64,000 nt of DNA from a virus: positions 1 through 64,000 of the IMG/VR virus record IMGVR_UViG_3300009181_006602, one strand, 5' to 3'. This document shows positions 16,079-23,221 of the stretch, in pieces. Under the pieces are notes generated by a model that did not search any database, was not told the DNA's origin, and saw nothing but the letters and a program-made list of their open reading frames with translations. Every line of letters starts with the position of its first letter. Position 1 is the stretch's first letter. The position numbers and the translations under genes were made by a program.

Positions 16079-18663
16079 AGATCTACCCCAAAAACAATTT
16101 TTGAATCTTTTTCGCTTTTCGTAATTTCTAAAATATGATCAACAACATCCTTGACACCATCTATATGAGTGATTATTAAAATTGTCTTAAAATATTTCTT
16201 AAAAGAAACCAATAATCTATTACATGCTTCAATAGCAGCATCGTCTAGTGTGCCAAATCCTTCGTCGATCACGAAGATATTGGGCTTAGACAAAGAAGAG
16301 ATGTTAATCATCGCAACTCGAAGAGCCAATGATGCAATTGTCTTTTCCATGCCTGAACATAACTCTATGACTCGGCGGCTATCTCCATAGTTGATATAAA
16401 TCTCTGAAGAATCCGTATTCTCGTCATTCTCCAGCTCGATAGTAAAATCTACGATGCCATGAAGAATTTTGGCTATTTCAATGTTAATAACGGGTAGTTG
16501 CGACTTAGTGATGATTAGTGGCAAACCTTTTTTGGAAAATGCAGTAGTAACCAATTCGCGGACCTTCATTTTCTCTAATAGATTATCTCTTGCAACTTTT
16601 TCTTCATTTATTTTTTCAAGATTAGCAAAGAGCTTTCCTTTACGCGTGGCGCTATCAAATTTATCAGTTGTAAGCGCATCTATAATGTTAGAAATATCTT
16701 CTATATTTGACTTAATAGAAACTGCATCTGCATTATCGTTATTTTTTAAAGCCTTCTCAAACGTCGTTAGCTTTTCTCTTGACGCTTTTAACTCTACTTC
16801 TTGAGAATGATAAATAGCTTTAAACTTTTCAAGTTCAATTTCTTTCTTCGAGATATCTAAAAGCAATTTAGTTTCTAAAGACAATAACTTCTCTATTTTT
16901 TCCAAACGATTGACTAAATTTTCTTTTCCAAGCTTTTCAAAAGACTTTTTTACTTTTTCTAGTTTCTTTTGTGATTGTTCTACTTCGCGTTGTTGGTCAA
17001 CGAGCTTTGACTTATTGATGTGGGCGTCTTTGATAAATTTGCAGGTTGGATAATTATCTTCACAAGGTACCTCATCAAGAATTTTAAGAGATTTTTTTTG
17101 TTGTTCAAAAAGTGTATTTTCTTTCTCAAAAATAAACTTTAAAGATGTCAATGAAGTTTCAAGATCTTTAAGCGATGCTAGCTGAAGTCGTAATTGCGAT
17201 ATATCATTTTCTGACTTAATGGTTTCTATCGTTTTTAGTTTTTCGCTATTGTTATTTATTTCTGATTCTAAATTTGAGATGCTATCAAGGCAAGTTTTAC
17301 ATCGATTTTCAAGGACAACTAGTTGCTTAGCAAAAGACTCAACCTGGGATTTAGTAACTGGTATACCTTTGTGTTTAGATAGCTCAATCTGTAATTGAGA
17401 AAGAACTTGTTGTTTATCTTTTATTAGTTGGTGGCTGTCACTAATTTTTGTATCGACATCAACAATGTCATTTTCGTATTGTCTTATTAACGCGATCCAG
17501 TCTCTATCAGGATAATTTTTTAATTGTGACTTGTAGTTTGTAAGTTCTTTATTTGACAATTCATACATTTTGTCAAATATGTCAAGATCAAGAAATCTGG
17601 ACAATACTGCCCGGCGTTTCATAGAACCTTGTTCTATGAATTGATTCATTTCTCCTTGCGCCGCCAAAGACGTTGTCATAAAATCTTCTTGATTTCCAAT
17701 TAGCGTTCTAATAATCTTTTCCGTCTCTGCGCGTTGTTCACCTGCCAAATCTTCCGCTTCGCCATTTTCTTTGATCCTAAAAACATTTAAGGCAGTAGAT
17801 GCGCTTAATACGCCTTTTTTACTTTCGCTCTTAACAGTTTGACGCTCAATAACATAATCGGTGCCATCATGATTGATAATAGCCTTTGACGAACAATAAG
17901 GCTTGCGAATATTACAAACATGAATATTTTTTATTGAGCCTCGGTCAGTTGTATTAAACAAGGAATACATCAATGCGCCAACGATAGACGACTTACCGAC
18001 CCGATTAGGACCAAACACCCCGACAATACCATTTAGCTTATCGAAATTGATCATATTTCCTTCGCCATAGGCAAACATATTGTCAAACGATAAATATCTA
18101 AGTGACCATTTAGAATTATGCGGAAGCTCTTCAGTTAAAATCACAGTAGAAAGACAAGACTTCACTTGTTCAAAAACGATTTTCCATTGCTCAACGGTTA
18201 TTTGAGTTCCAGAATAATAGTCATTGATTAACTTAAAAAGAACATCGGCATTCCTTAGATCGGCTTTTTCTAGCGTTGTTGTATTAGTTTTTATTATTGA
18301 TTTATCAATAACAAAATCAGATTTAAACGTTACCTCAGTGGCTAATTTTGTATTCTTTAATGATTCGCTAATTAAGCTAAAATCTTTTTGTCCTAAGATA
18401 TCGAAAGATCTAATTCGAAATCTAGTACCATCAGGATGTTTCGAAGCAGACGAAATTAAGTCTTCGATTGAACCGCGCCACGGAATCGTTACATACGGTT
18501 TGGGATTAGGCAACTTTTTAAAAGTAACATCCCATGCTAGCGAACTACTAATATCCCACAACAAATAACCATGATCTAAATCCTCTGCGTAATTTTGTTG
18601 TATAGGAGTTCCGCAAAAGCCTATCCACGGCTTTTTTACCTTTATTTTTATTTTTTTTCCCAT
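16075..18663 (-). CDS. 46: gp47 C-terminal domain fused to gp46 (SbcC/Rad50-like)
   Basis: Residues about 185-862 are a complete gp46/SbcC ATPase: Walker A GPNRVGKSS (218-226), long coiled coil with a hook-like CEDNYPTC, ABC signature CSGMEKTIASLAL, Walker B IFVIDEGFGTLD and the H-loop THIDG. Residues about 10-184 do not belong to gp46. KPWIGFCGTPIQQNYAEDLD and the following GYLLWDI correspond to the segment after the last phosphoesterase motif of gp47/SbcD (usually YPGSxxQ-N-GE), then its capping and partner-binding part. So the C-terminal part of gp47 is joined in frame to gp46. The gp47 catalytic part is the next gene upstream, separated by one in-frame TAA plus 24 bases. The protein would act with it to resect DNA ends for recombination-dependent replication. 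Confidence 0.85.
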   Translation of the reverse strand: MGKKIKIKVKKPWIGFCGTPIQQNYAEDLDHGYLLWDISSSLAWDVTFKKLPNPKPYVTIPWRGSIEDLISSASKHPDGTRFRIRSFDILGQKDFSLISESLKNTKLATEVTFKSDFVIDKSIIKTNTTTLEKADLRNADVLFKLINDYYSGTQITVEQWKIVFEQVKSCLSTVILTEELPHNSKWSLRYLSFDNMFAYGEGNMINFDKLNGIVGVFGPNRVGKSSIVGALMYSLFNTTDRGSIKNIHVCNIRKPYCSSKAIINHDGTDYVIERQTVKSESKKGVLSASTALNVFRIKENGEAEDLAGEQRAETEKIIRTLIGNQEDFMTTSLAAQGEMNQFIEQGSMKRRAVLSRFLDLDIFDKMYELSNKELTNYKSQLKNYPDRDWIALIRQYENDIVDVDTKISDSHQLIKDKQQVLSQLQIELSKHKGIPVTKSQVESFAKQLVVLENRCKTCLDSISNLESEINNNSEKLKTIETIKSENDISQLRLQLASLKDLETSLTSLKFIFEKENTLFEQQKKSLKILDEVPCEDNYPTCKFIKDAHINKSKLVDQQREVEQSQKKLEKVKKSFEKLGKENLVNRLEKIEKLLSLETKLLLDISKKEIELEKFKAIYHSQEVELKASREKLTTFEKALKNNDNADAVSIKSNIEDISNIIDALTTDKFDSATRKGKLFANLEKINEEKVARDNLLEKMKVRELVTTAFSKKGLPLIITKSQLPVINIEIAKILHGIVDFTIELENDENTDSSEIYINYGDSRRVIELCSGMEKTIASLALRVAMINISSLSKPNIFVIDEGFGTLDDAAIEACNRLLVSFKKYFKTILIITHIDGVKDVVDHILEITKSEKDSKIVFGVDL

Positions 18664-18687
18664 AATACTTCTGTGAAGAATATTAAA

Positions 18688-19335
18688 TTAACCTACGATA
18701 ACGCAATCAGGATATTTAGACAAATCTGCTTCGTCTATTTCTATCTCTACATCTCGATATCCAAGATATTGCATCTTGTGTATATCGCCAAGAAACACAT
18801 AAGAGTAATCCTTAAAAAAGTCGATAGTAATTTTGGTTTCGTCCAATTCCCAGCCTGATTCTGTTACGCAACCTTGAACAGGACCATGATAACATGCAAT
18901 ATTGACCTTGCCTGGTTCTGGTTTGACATTGTTCCATCCTTCTTCGTCGAAAAGAGAATAAACACACCAATTAAAACCAGGGTGAAACTCATACACTCCG
19001 CTCTTCTTGTAAAGATGAATACGCGGATTGTTCATTGCAACTACGATTGGAGATACAGCATCTTGGCGAGAAAGATTAACTAAATTCCCGTCATGATTAC
19101 CAAGCGTTAAGTGTACTGGTGCTACTTCCGCCATGGCATTTAACCACCATGTTAGAAAATCAATATATTCAGGAGAAATACCTGAGGTTTTTGTATGAAA
19201 AATATCGCCGCCAACAAAAATGTGATCAACTTTATTTTTCTTACAGTCATCAATAAATGCAGAAAATATATCGCGATATTCAGCATGTCGAGAGAGCGAC
19301 CGAATATGGATATCCGAAGTGTGAGCTATTCTCAT
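18688..19335 (-). CDS. 47: gp47-like nuclease (SbcD/Mre11), catalytic part only
   Basis: A 215-residue calcineurin-type phosphoesterase with all five metal-binding motifs: SDIHI (8-12), GGDIFH (about 42-47), GNHDGN (about 79-84), CYHGPV (about 148-153) and LGDIHK (about 181-186). It ends with YPDCVIVG and TAA, about 125 residues shorter than T4 gp47. The missing capping region is present in the same frame 27 bases downstream, at the start of the gp46-like product. Thus the nuclease could work as two chains, or be restored by stop readthrough. It is read with gp46 as one transcript. A 211-bp gap with no visible gene lies upstream (19336-19546). Confidence 0.88.
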   Translation of the reverse strand: MRIAHTSDIHIRSLSRHAEYRDIFSAFIDDCKKNKVDHIFVGGDIFHTKTSGISPEYIDFLTWWLNAMAEVAPVHLTLGNHDGNLVNLSRQDAVSPIVVAMNNPRIHLYKKSGVYEFHPGFNWCVYSLFDEEGWNNVKPEPGKVNIACYHGPVQGCVTESGWELDETKITIDFFKDYSYVFLGDIHKMQYLGYRDVEIEIDEADLSKYPDCVIVG

Positions 19336-19546
19336 AAGTTATCTTTTTCGAAAATGCGATTTAATAATATCGCGCAACTAAAATAATTTTTGCAACTTTT
19401 ATATTGCGATACCTTCGTATATCAATATCGTTTTAATAAGCAACATAGACGAATTAATAGTTAACATAACAATACGCTTATTTTACGTAGATGTTCAATT
19501 ACTGTTTAAAATCGTAGTCTTACGACATGACTATTCGTTATAAAAA

Positions 19547-20530
19547 CTAAAGATTGCTGGCAGCGACGGCGCTAGCTCCGGCTTTAACTATATTCGCAAC
19601 TTCCTTTGCGCCTATAGCTAATTCGACGCCCTTAACAGCAGTAGCGCCACCTTCGATAAAACCTAAAAGCGAAGCTCCTGCTTTAAGTACACCGACTAAA
19701 CCATTCACTGCGAAATAGATTAATAATACCTTATAGACAAGCCCATCTGTTTTTTTTCTTGCGCCTGATTTGTCTGAATCATCTTTATATTGTTCGTACG
19801 TTATAATTTTTTTGTTTTTGGTTACATGATAACCTTTATTATTTAAAAACTTATATATTTGATAAGATAATGCATCTGGTATGATGTAGTCAATTACTTT
19901 TTCTTCTATCGCATGAGTAACATGCTCTGCTTTTTTAAATAGCGCAGCAGCTTTTGGTGCATTAAGAAAATTTGCTAATTTAAAAAGTCCTTTAAATAAT
20001 AAAGGTAAGCCTCCAACAATAGCTAGCCCAAAACCCGCTATCATTTCAACGCCTGTTTCTCTTAAGATTTTTTGATGATTGATGTATTCATTTGTAGTAA
20101 GAATTGAATATGCTTCGCCGAGAGCGGCGCCAGTTTGAAGCTTTTTTGCCTTATCTTTTACAGGACCTTCTAGATCGCTTTGAACAACATCCAATGCTGA
20201 CTCTTTGCTTAATTCTTTCGCCATTTTTAAAATATCGTTAAGAACGATAGAATCACCAGACGCTGCCATTCCTTGTTTAATAGCAGACATCACTAAATCT
20301 AATTCTTCTGGTTTATTAGTCAATGCTTCTATTTTTTCACTAATTGTATTAGCCCATTCACTAGCAGCAGACTTAAATTTTTCGCTAACATAATTTGATA
20401 ATTTTTTTACGCCGTCTTTAACATCGTCCCATAGCCCTTCTTCGATAAGATATTTTCTTTGTAGTTCTTCTTGAATTATCTTTCGGATGCGCGCTTCAGA
20501 TATCACGTTTGCGTAAATAACATTTTTCAT
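19547..20530 (-). CDS. Hydrophobic leader-bearing protein, possible ejected internal protein
   Basis: A 327-residue protein starting MKNVIYANVISEARIRKII. I10-S11-E12-A13 fits the T4 prohead-protease site and echoes the MKTYQEFIAEA tag of T4 internal proteins. The shared leader core (IRKIIQEEL) and a second site (IEE-G at 31-32) follow. The middle is helical (about 40-150), then come hydrophobic helices: about 165-195 (GVEMIAGFGLAIVGGLPLLF) and about 270-327, with Gly/Ala-rich stretches. The mix of a processing tag and membrane-active helices suits a protein packaged in the head and inserted into the host envelope on infection. That role is inference; no homologue is recognised. Confidence 0.55.
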   Translation of the reverse strand: MKNVIYANVISEARIRKIIQEELQRKYLIEEGLWDDVKDGVKKLSNYVSEKFKSAASEWANTISEKIEALTNKPEELDLVMSAIKQGMAASGDSIVLNDILKMAKELSKESALDVVQSDLEGPVKDKAKKLQTGAALGEAYSILTTNEYINHQKILRETGVEMIAGFGLAIVGGLPLLFKGLFKLANFLNAPKAAALFKKAEHVTHAIEEKVIDYIIPDALSYQIYKFLNNKGYHVTKNKKIITYEQYKDDSDKSGARKKTDGLVYKVLLIYFAVNGLVGVLKAGASLLGFIEGGATAVKGVELAIGAKEVANIVKAGASAVAASNL

Positions 20531-20542
20531 CGCTATTAAATA

Positions 20543-21562
20543 TTATATTCTAAAATTAATTTCTGCAGACTTCTTTAGTTTATTATAAAAAGTATCGTTC
20601 CATGTTAACGGTTTAGCTTCTGCTAGCGCGTTTTCAAACTCAGACTTTGACATATTGCCAGGATCTCCCCACGGTCTAACATCAACTACAACAACATCAA
20701 CGTTGTATTCCTGCAATTTCTTAACTATTTTTGGCATCTTTTTATACCACATATCACCATCAAGAGCCAAAGCTATTGGCGTATTATACATCAATATTTT
20801 ATTAAATATTTCATGGCGCTCGTCAAGGTCAGAGCCTAATAACGCAGTTGAATTTTCTGTACATTTAACCAAATCAAATGGGCCTTCACATAAGACTAGC
20901 CTTTTTGTCCAATCCAAATTAATTTCATTAAAGACTATTGGGTTTTTATCAACATCAGGATTATCATACTTGGGTTTTTTATTTTTATCTATCGCTCGAG
21001 CTGCAAAATAATTCAATTCACCAATAGAATCAAAGGATGGCATAAGAATTCTTCTCTTCCACCTTGGTTCATCAGAAACCCCGAACTTAAAATACCAAGC
21101 ATCTCTATCCGTTAACCCTCTAGAATAAATGTATCTCCATGCTGCTTTAACATCAGGATCAGATTCATCGGCTAATGTTAACAATCGAAAATCCTTTGGA
21201 AGCTCTATTTTTTCGACACGATCAACATCAGCTGTTATTAGATTGGTTCCTGTGCCTTGTCCAGTTAATTCCCGATATAAATTAAGGTGTTCCTGCGTTC
21301 CATATTTACGAATTAAAGGAGCGAGGCTACGGGCCTTCCATCCACATGCCCAACAGTGATTTGCGTCATCGGTTGTACGAATGGCTAGTTTTTTCTTGGT
21401 TGGATCTGTCGGGGCACAAATCGGGCATTTAACATCAAAATTAAGCCCATTACCTGAAATTCGACCTCGACCAAAAATCGACTCATAAAATTTCAGCTTA
21501 TCCGTGAGAGAATGAACCACAATATAACAATATAATGCTATATCATGGTTGTTCACAAACAA
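20543..21562 (-). CDS. DNA primase (gp61/DnaG-like)
   Basis: A 339-residue primase that would lay RNA primers for lagging-strand synthesis. A zinc ribbon (CPIC at 46-49, CWAC at 70-73) is followed by a linker and a Toprim domain with LVLCEGPFDLVK and, further on, ALDGDMW. This is the layout of T4 gp61 and T7 gp4 primase domains; no helicase domain follows. The start is uncertain: the frame opens with TTG at 21562 after GAGGTG, with GTG alternatives at 21556 and 21520 and no ATG ahead of the zinc ribbon. A replicative helicase partner is not in the window. Confidence 0.85.
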   Translation of the reverse strand: MFVNNHDIALYCYIVVHSLTDKLKFYESIFGRGRISGNGLNFDVKCPICAPTDPTKKKLAIRTTDDANHCWACGWKARSLAPLIRKYGTQEHLNLYRELTGQGTGTNLITADVDRVEKIELPKDFRLLTLADESDPDVKAAWRYIYSRGLTDRDAWYFKFGVSDEPRWKRRILMPSFDSIGELNYFAARAIDKNKKPKYDNPDVDKNPIVFNEINLDWTKRLVLCEGPFDLVKCTENSTALLGSDLDERHEIFNKILMYNTPIALALDGDMWYKKMPKIVKKLQEYNVDVVVVDVRPWGDPGNMSKSEFENALAEAKPLTWNDTFYNKLKKSAEINFRI

Positions 21563-21609
21563 GAAACACCTCGAAAAGAGGCACCTCTGCTAAACTACGC
21601 TTTACTATT

Positions 21610-22011
21610 TCAAATCTCTTCGACGCAATTGACGAAGCTGTCTTCATCATCGATTGATTGTGCGCCACCCATGAGCTCATTATCGAGCAACGCTGCAAAC
21701 TTCATGAGTGAGGTGTAGGATCCATATCCCAACAGACTATCGTATTCAGCGGAATAACCATCTCCTTCGCCTTGTGGTCCTTCAAAGTTAACAACAATTG
21801 CGTTTTTTCGGGCGACGCCTTTAATCATGGTAACTAACTTTTTTAAAGGCATTTCAAGATTGTCAGCAATCTCAGAAATGTTAGGAATTTCGATTTGCCC
21901 ATCAACTTCCGGCTCTGGCATTGGCATTTTTCTTGCCGGCATTTCTCTTAATGCCGATCGCTTTACTTCTTCCTTGATAATCCTGCGGAGCTGATTGATT
22001 GTAATTTTCAT
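21610..22011 (-). CDS. Leader-bearing small protein, possible capsid cargo
   Basis: A 133-residue protein starting MKITINQLRRIIKEEV, the clearest copy of the shared leader, followed by L21-R22-E23, a possible protease site at the same distance as in the copies at 7733 and 13341 (although Met follows). A Pro/Met-rich linker precedes a folded mixed alpha/beta part from about residue 40. It sits among replication genes, not head genes, so the tag is not just a feature of head-gene neighbours. Function unknown. Confidence 0.55.
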   Translation of the reverse strand: MKITINQLRRIIKEEVKRSALREMPARKMPMPEPEVDGQIEIPNISEIADNLEMPLKKLVTMIKGVARKNAIVVNFEGPQGEGDGYSAEYDSLLGYGSYTSLMKFAALLDNELMGGAQSIDDEDSFVNCVEEI

Positions 22012-22055
22012 GCGTATTATCTTTCATGCGTAGATGGTTAAACTATATATATCGG

Positions 22056-22104
22056 CAAATAGCAAATAGCAAATAGCAAATAGTGAATAGTGAATAGTGA
22101 ATAT
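22056..22104. repeat. 7-bp tandem repeat
   Basis: Seven consecutive 7-bp units: four CAAATAG, then two TGAATAG and one TGAATAT. The array fills most of the gap between the leader-bearing gene at 21610 and the RuvC-like gene, ending at the latter's stop codon (22104). It is too regular for chance, and the shift from one unit type to another shows stepwise expansion. Confidence 0.9.
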
Positions 22105-22670
22105 TAAATATTATTTTGAGTTAAACAAGCAGCCCGGGCAATCACATAGGAATCACACATGTCACGAGAAGCATCAATAGGCTTACCGTTCTTTTTTGTT
22201 GGCCATTGGATATGTTTCAAATCATGCTCAGACATATACTTAAAAACTTGTTCTTTTCCGCTCATACCTGCTATTGATGTCCGTTGCATCTTTATTCCAC
22301 AAAGTTTTCTTGCATGAGATGCCGAAATATATTCAGGATCAACTTTGAATATTTCCCTAGAAATGTAGGAGCATATTCCGTTAAATCTCATTAATGTTGT
22401 GATTGTTGCTGCTGATGACATTCCCGTACGAAACCCCATGAGTGGTTGCTCGAGAACGATTCTATATTCGCCAGGAAACTTCTTTAATAATTTAGAAAGT
22501 TCTAAAGCAGTAAGGTCGGCTTTTTCCCAAAGCGTTTTACACTTCTTAAATTCAAGTCTATCAAGATAAAGAATGTGGGATCCTTGATTGTTTAAGGACA
22601 ACTCAGGATCAACAATACAAATTCCAGTTACAGAAGTAGAAACATCTAACCCAAGAACCAAGGATCCCAC
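22104..22670 (-). CDS. RuvC-like Holliday junction resolvase
   Basis: A 188-residue RNase H-fold nuclease. Asp9 in LGLDVSTSVTG, Glu74 in VLEQPL and Asp170/Asp173 in RDMCDSYVIARA form the metal-binding acidic set of RuvC-type resolvases. It should resolve branched DNA before packaging, the job done in T4 by the unrelated gp49. The frame begins with GTG at 22670; a TTG lies three codons on, and no clear ribosome-binding site is seen, so the exact start is unsure. Its neighbours are primase and a head-completion nuclease. Confidence 0.82.
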   Translation of the reverse strand: MGSLVLGLDVSTSVTGICIVDPELSLNNQGSHILYLDRLEFKKCKTLWEKADLTALELSKLLKKFPGEYRIVLEQPLMGFRTGMSSAATITTLMRFNGICSYISREIFKVDPEYISASHARKLCGIKMQRTSIAGMSGKEQVFKYMSEHDLKHIQWPTKKNGKPIDASRDMCDSYVIARAACLTQNNI

Positions 22671-22710
22671 ATAGCTATTATTAACTTAGAATGACCTTAG
22701 TAAAATCTAG

Positions 22711-23121
22711 TTAAAGAAGACCCATATCTTTTAATTCTATTTCTGTAAGTATTTTGTAGGTCATATTATGCATCATACACCATTCTTTGGCGGCCTTTGT
22801 CTTCTTAACAATGACTGCCTGATTTAGTTTACGAGACGGTTTGACCTCTACCACAACTTTGCTACCATCTTTATATTCTATCTGGAAGTCTGGATAATAT
22901 TTGCGAATCTTTTGCGTTTTCACATTCGAAACATACTCGATAATAAGCTTCTCGTACGACCACATGACGACATCGGGATTTTCATCCAAATGGACCATAT
23001 ACTTTTGTTCCCAGCCGGAACGATACTTACATTCTCCAGCAATTGGTGAAACATGTAAGCCTCGATGGTAACGGCCTTTCTTTTTTTTTCTCTTCGCAGT
23101 TTTTTTCTTTGGCGCGACCAT
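22711..23121 (-). CDS. 4: Head completion nuclease (T4 gp4-like)
   Basis: A 136-residue basic protein. After a Lys-rich start (KKKTAKRKKKKGR) it has a restriction-nuclease-like core: WEQKYMVHLDENPDVVMWSYE, then YPDFQIEYKDGSKVVVEVKP with the PD and E-x-K residues that bind metal. This pattern is shared by T4 gp4 (gp50/65) and TnsA-like endonucleases. T4 gp4 is a head-completion protein of similar length (150) needed for heads to accept tails. Lying just upstream of the structural module fits this role. Confidence 0.75.
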   Translation of the reverse strand: MVAPKKKTAKRKKKKGRYHRGLHVSPIAGECKYRSGWEQKYMVHLDENPDVVMWSYEKLIIEYVSNVKTQKIRKYYPDFQIEYKDGSKVVVEVKPSRKLNQAVIVKKTKAAKEWCMMHNMTYKILTEIELKDMGLL

Positions 23122-23221
23122 GGTTTAAAGTATTCCTCTCGACACAAGATCATATGCCATCGCTTGTTGTTCTCACAGTAGTAGGACACTTATGTATGCA
23201 TAAACGAGCTGAATCTACCTG

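Noticed and set aside
19336-19546. 211-bp gap between gp47 and the hydrophobic protein as a possible gene or RNA
   Set aside because: No frame of useful length and no stable fold or tRNA-like cloverleaf was found by eye.
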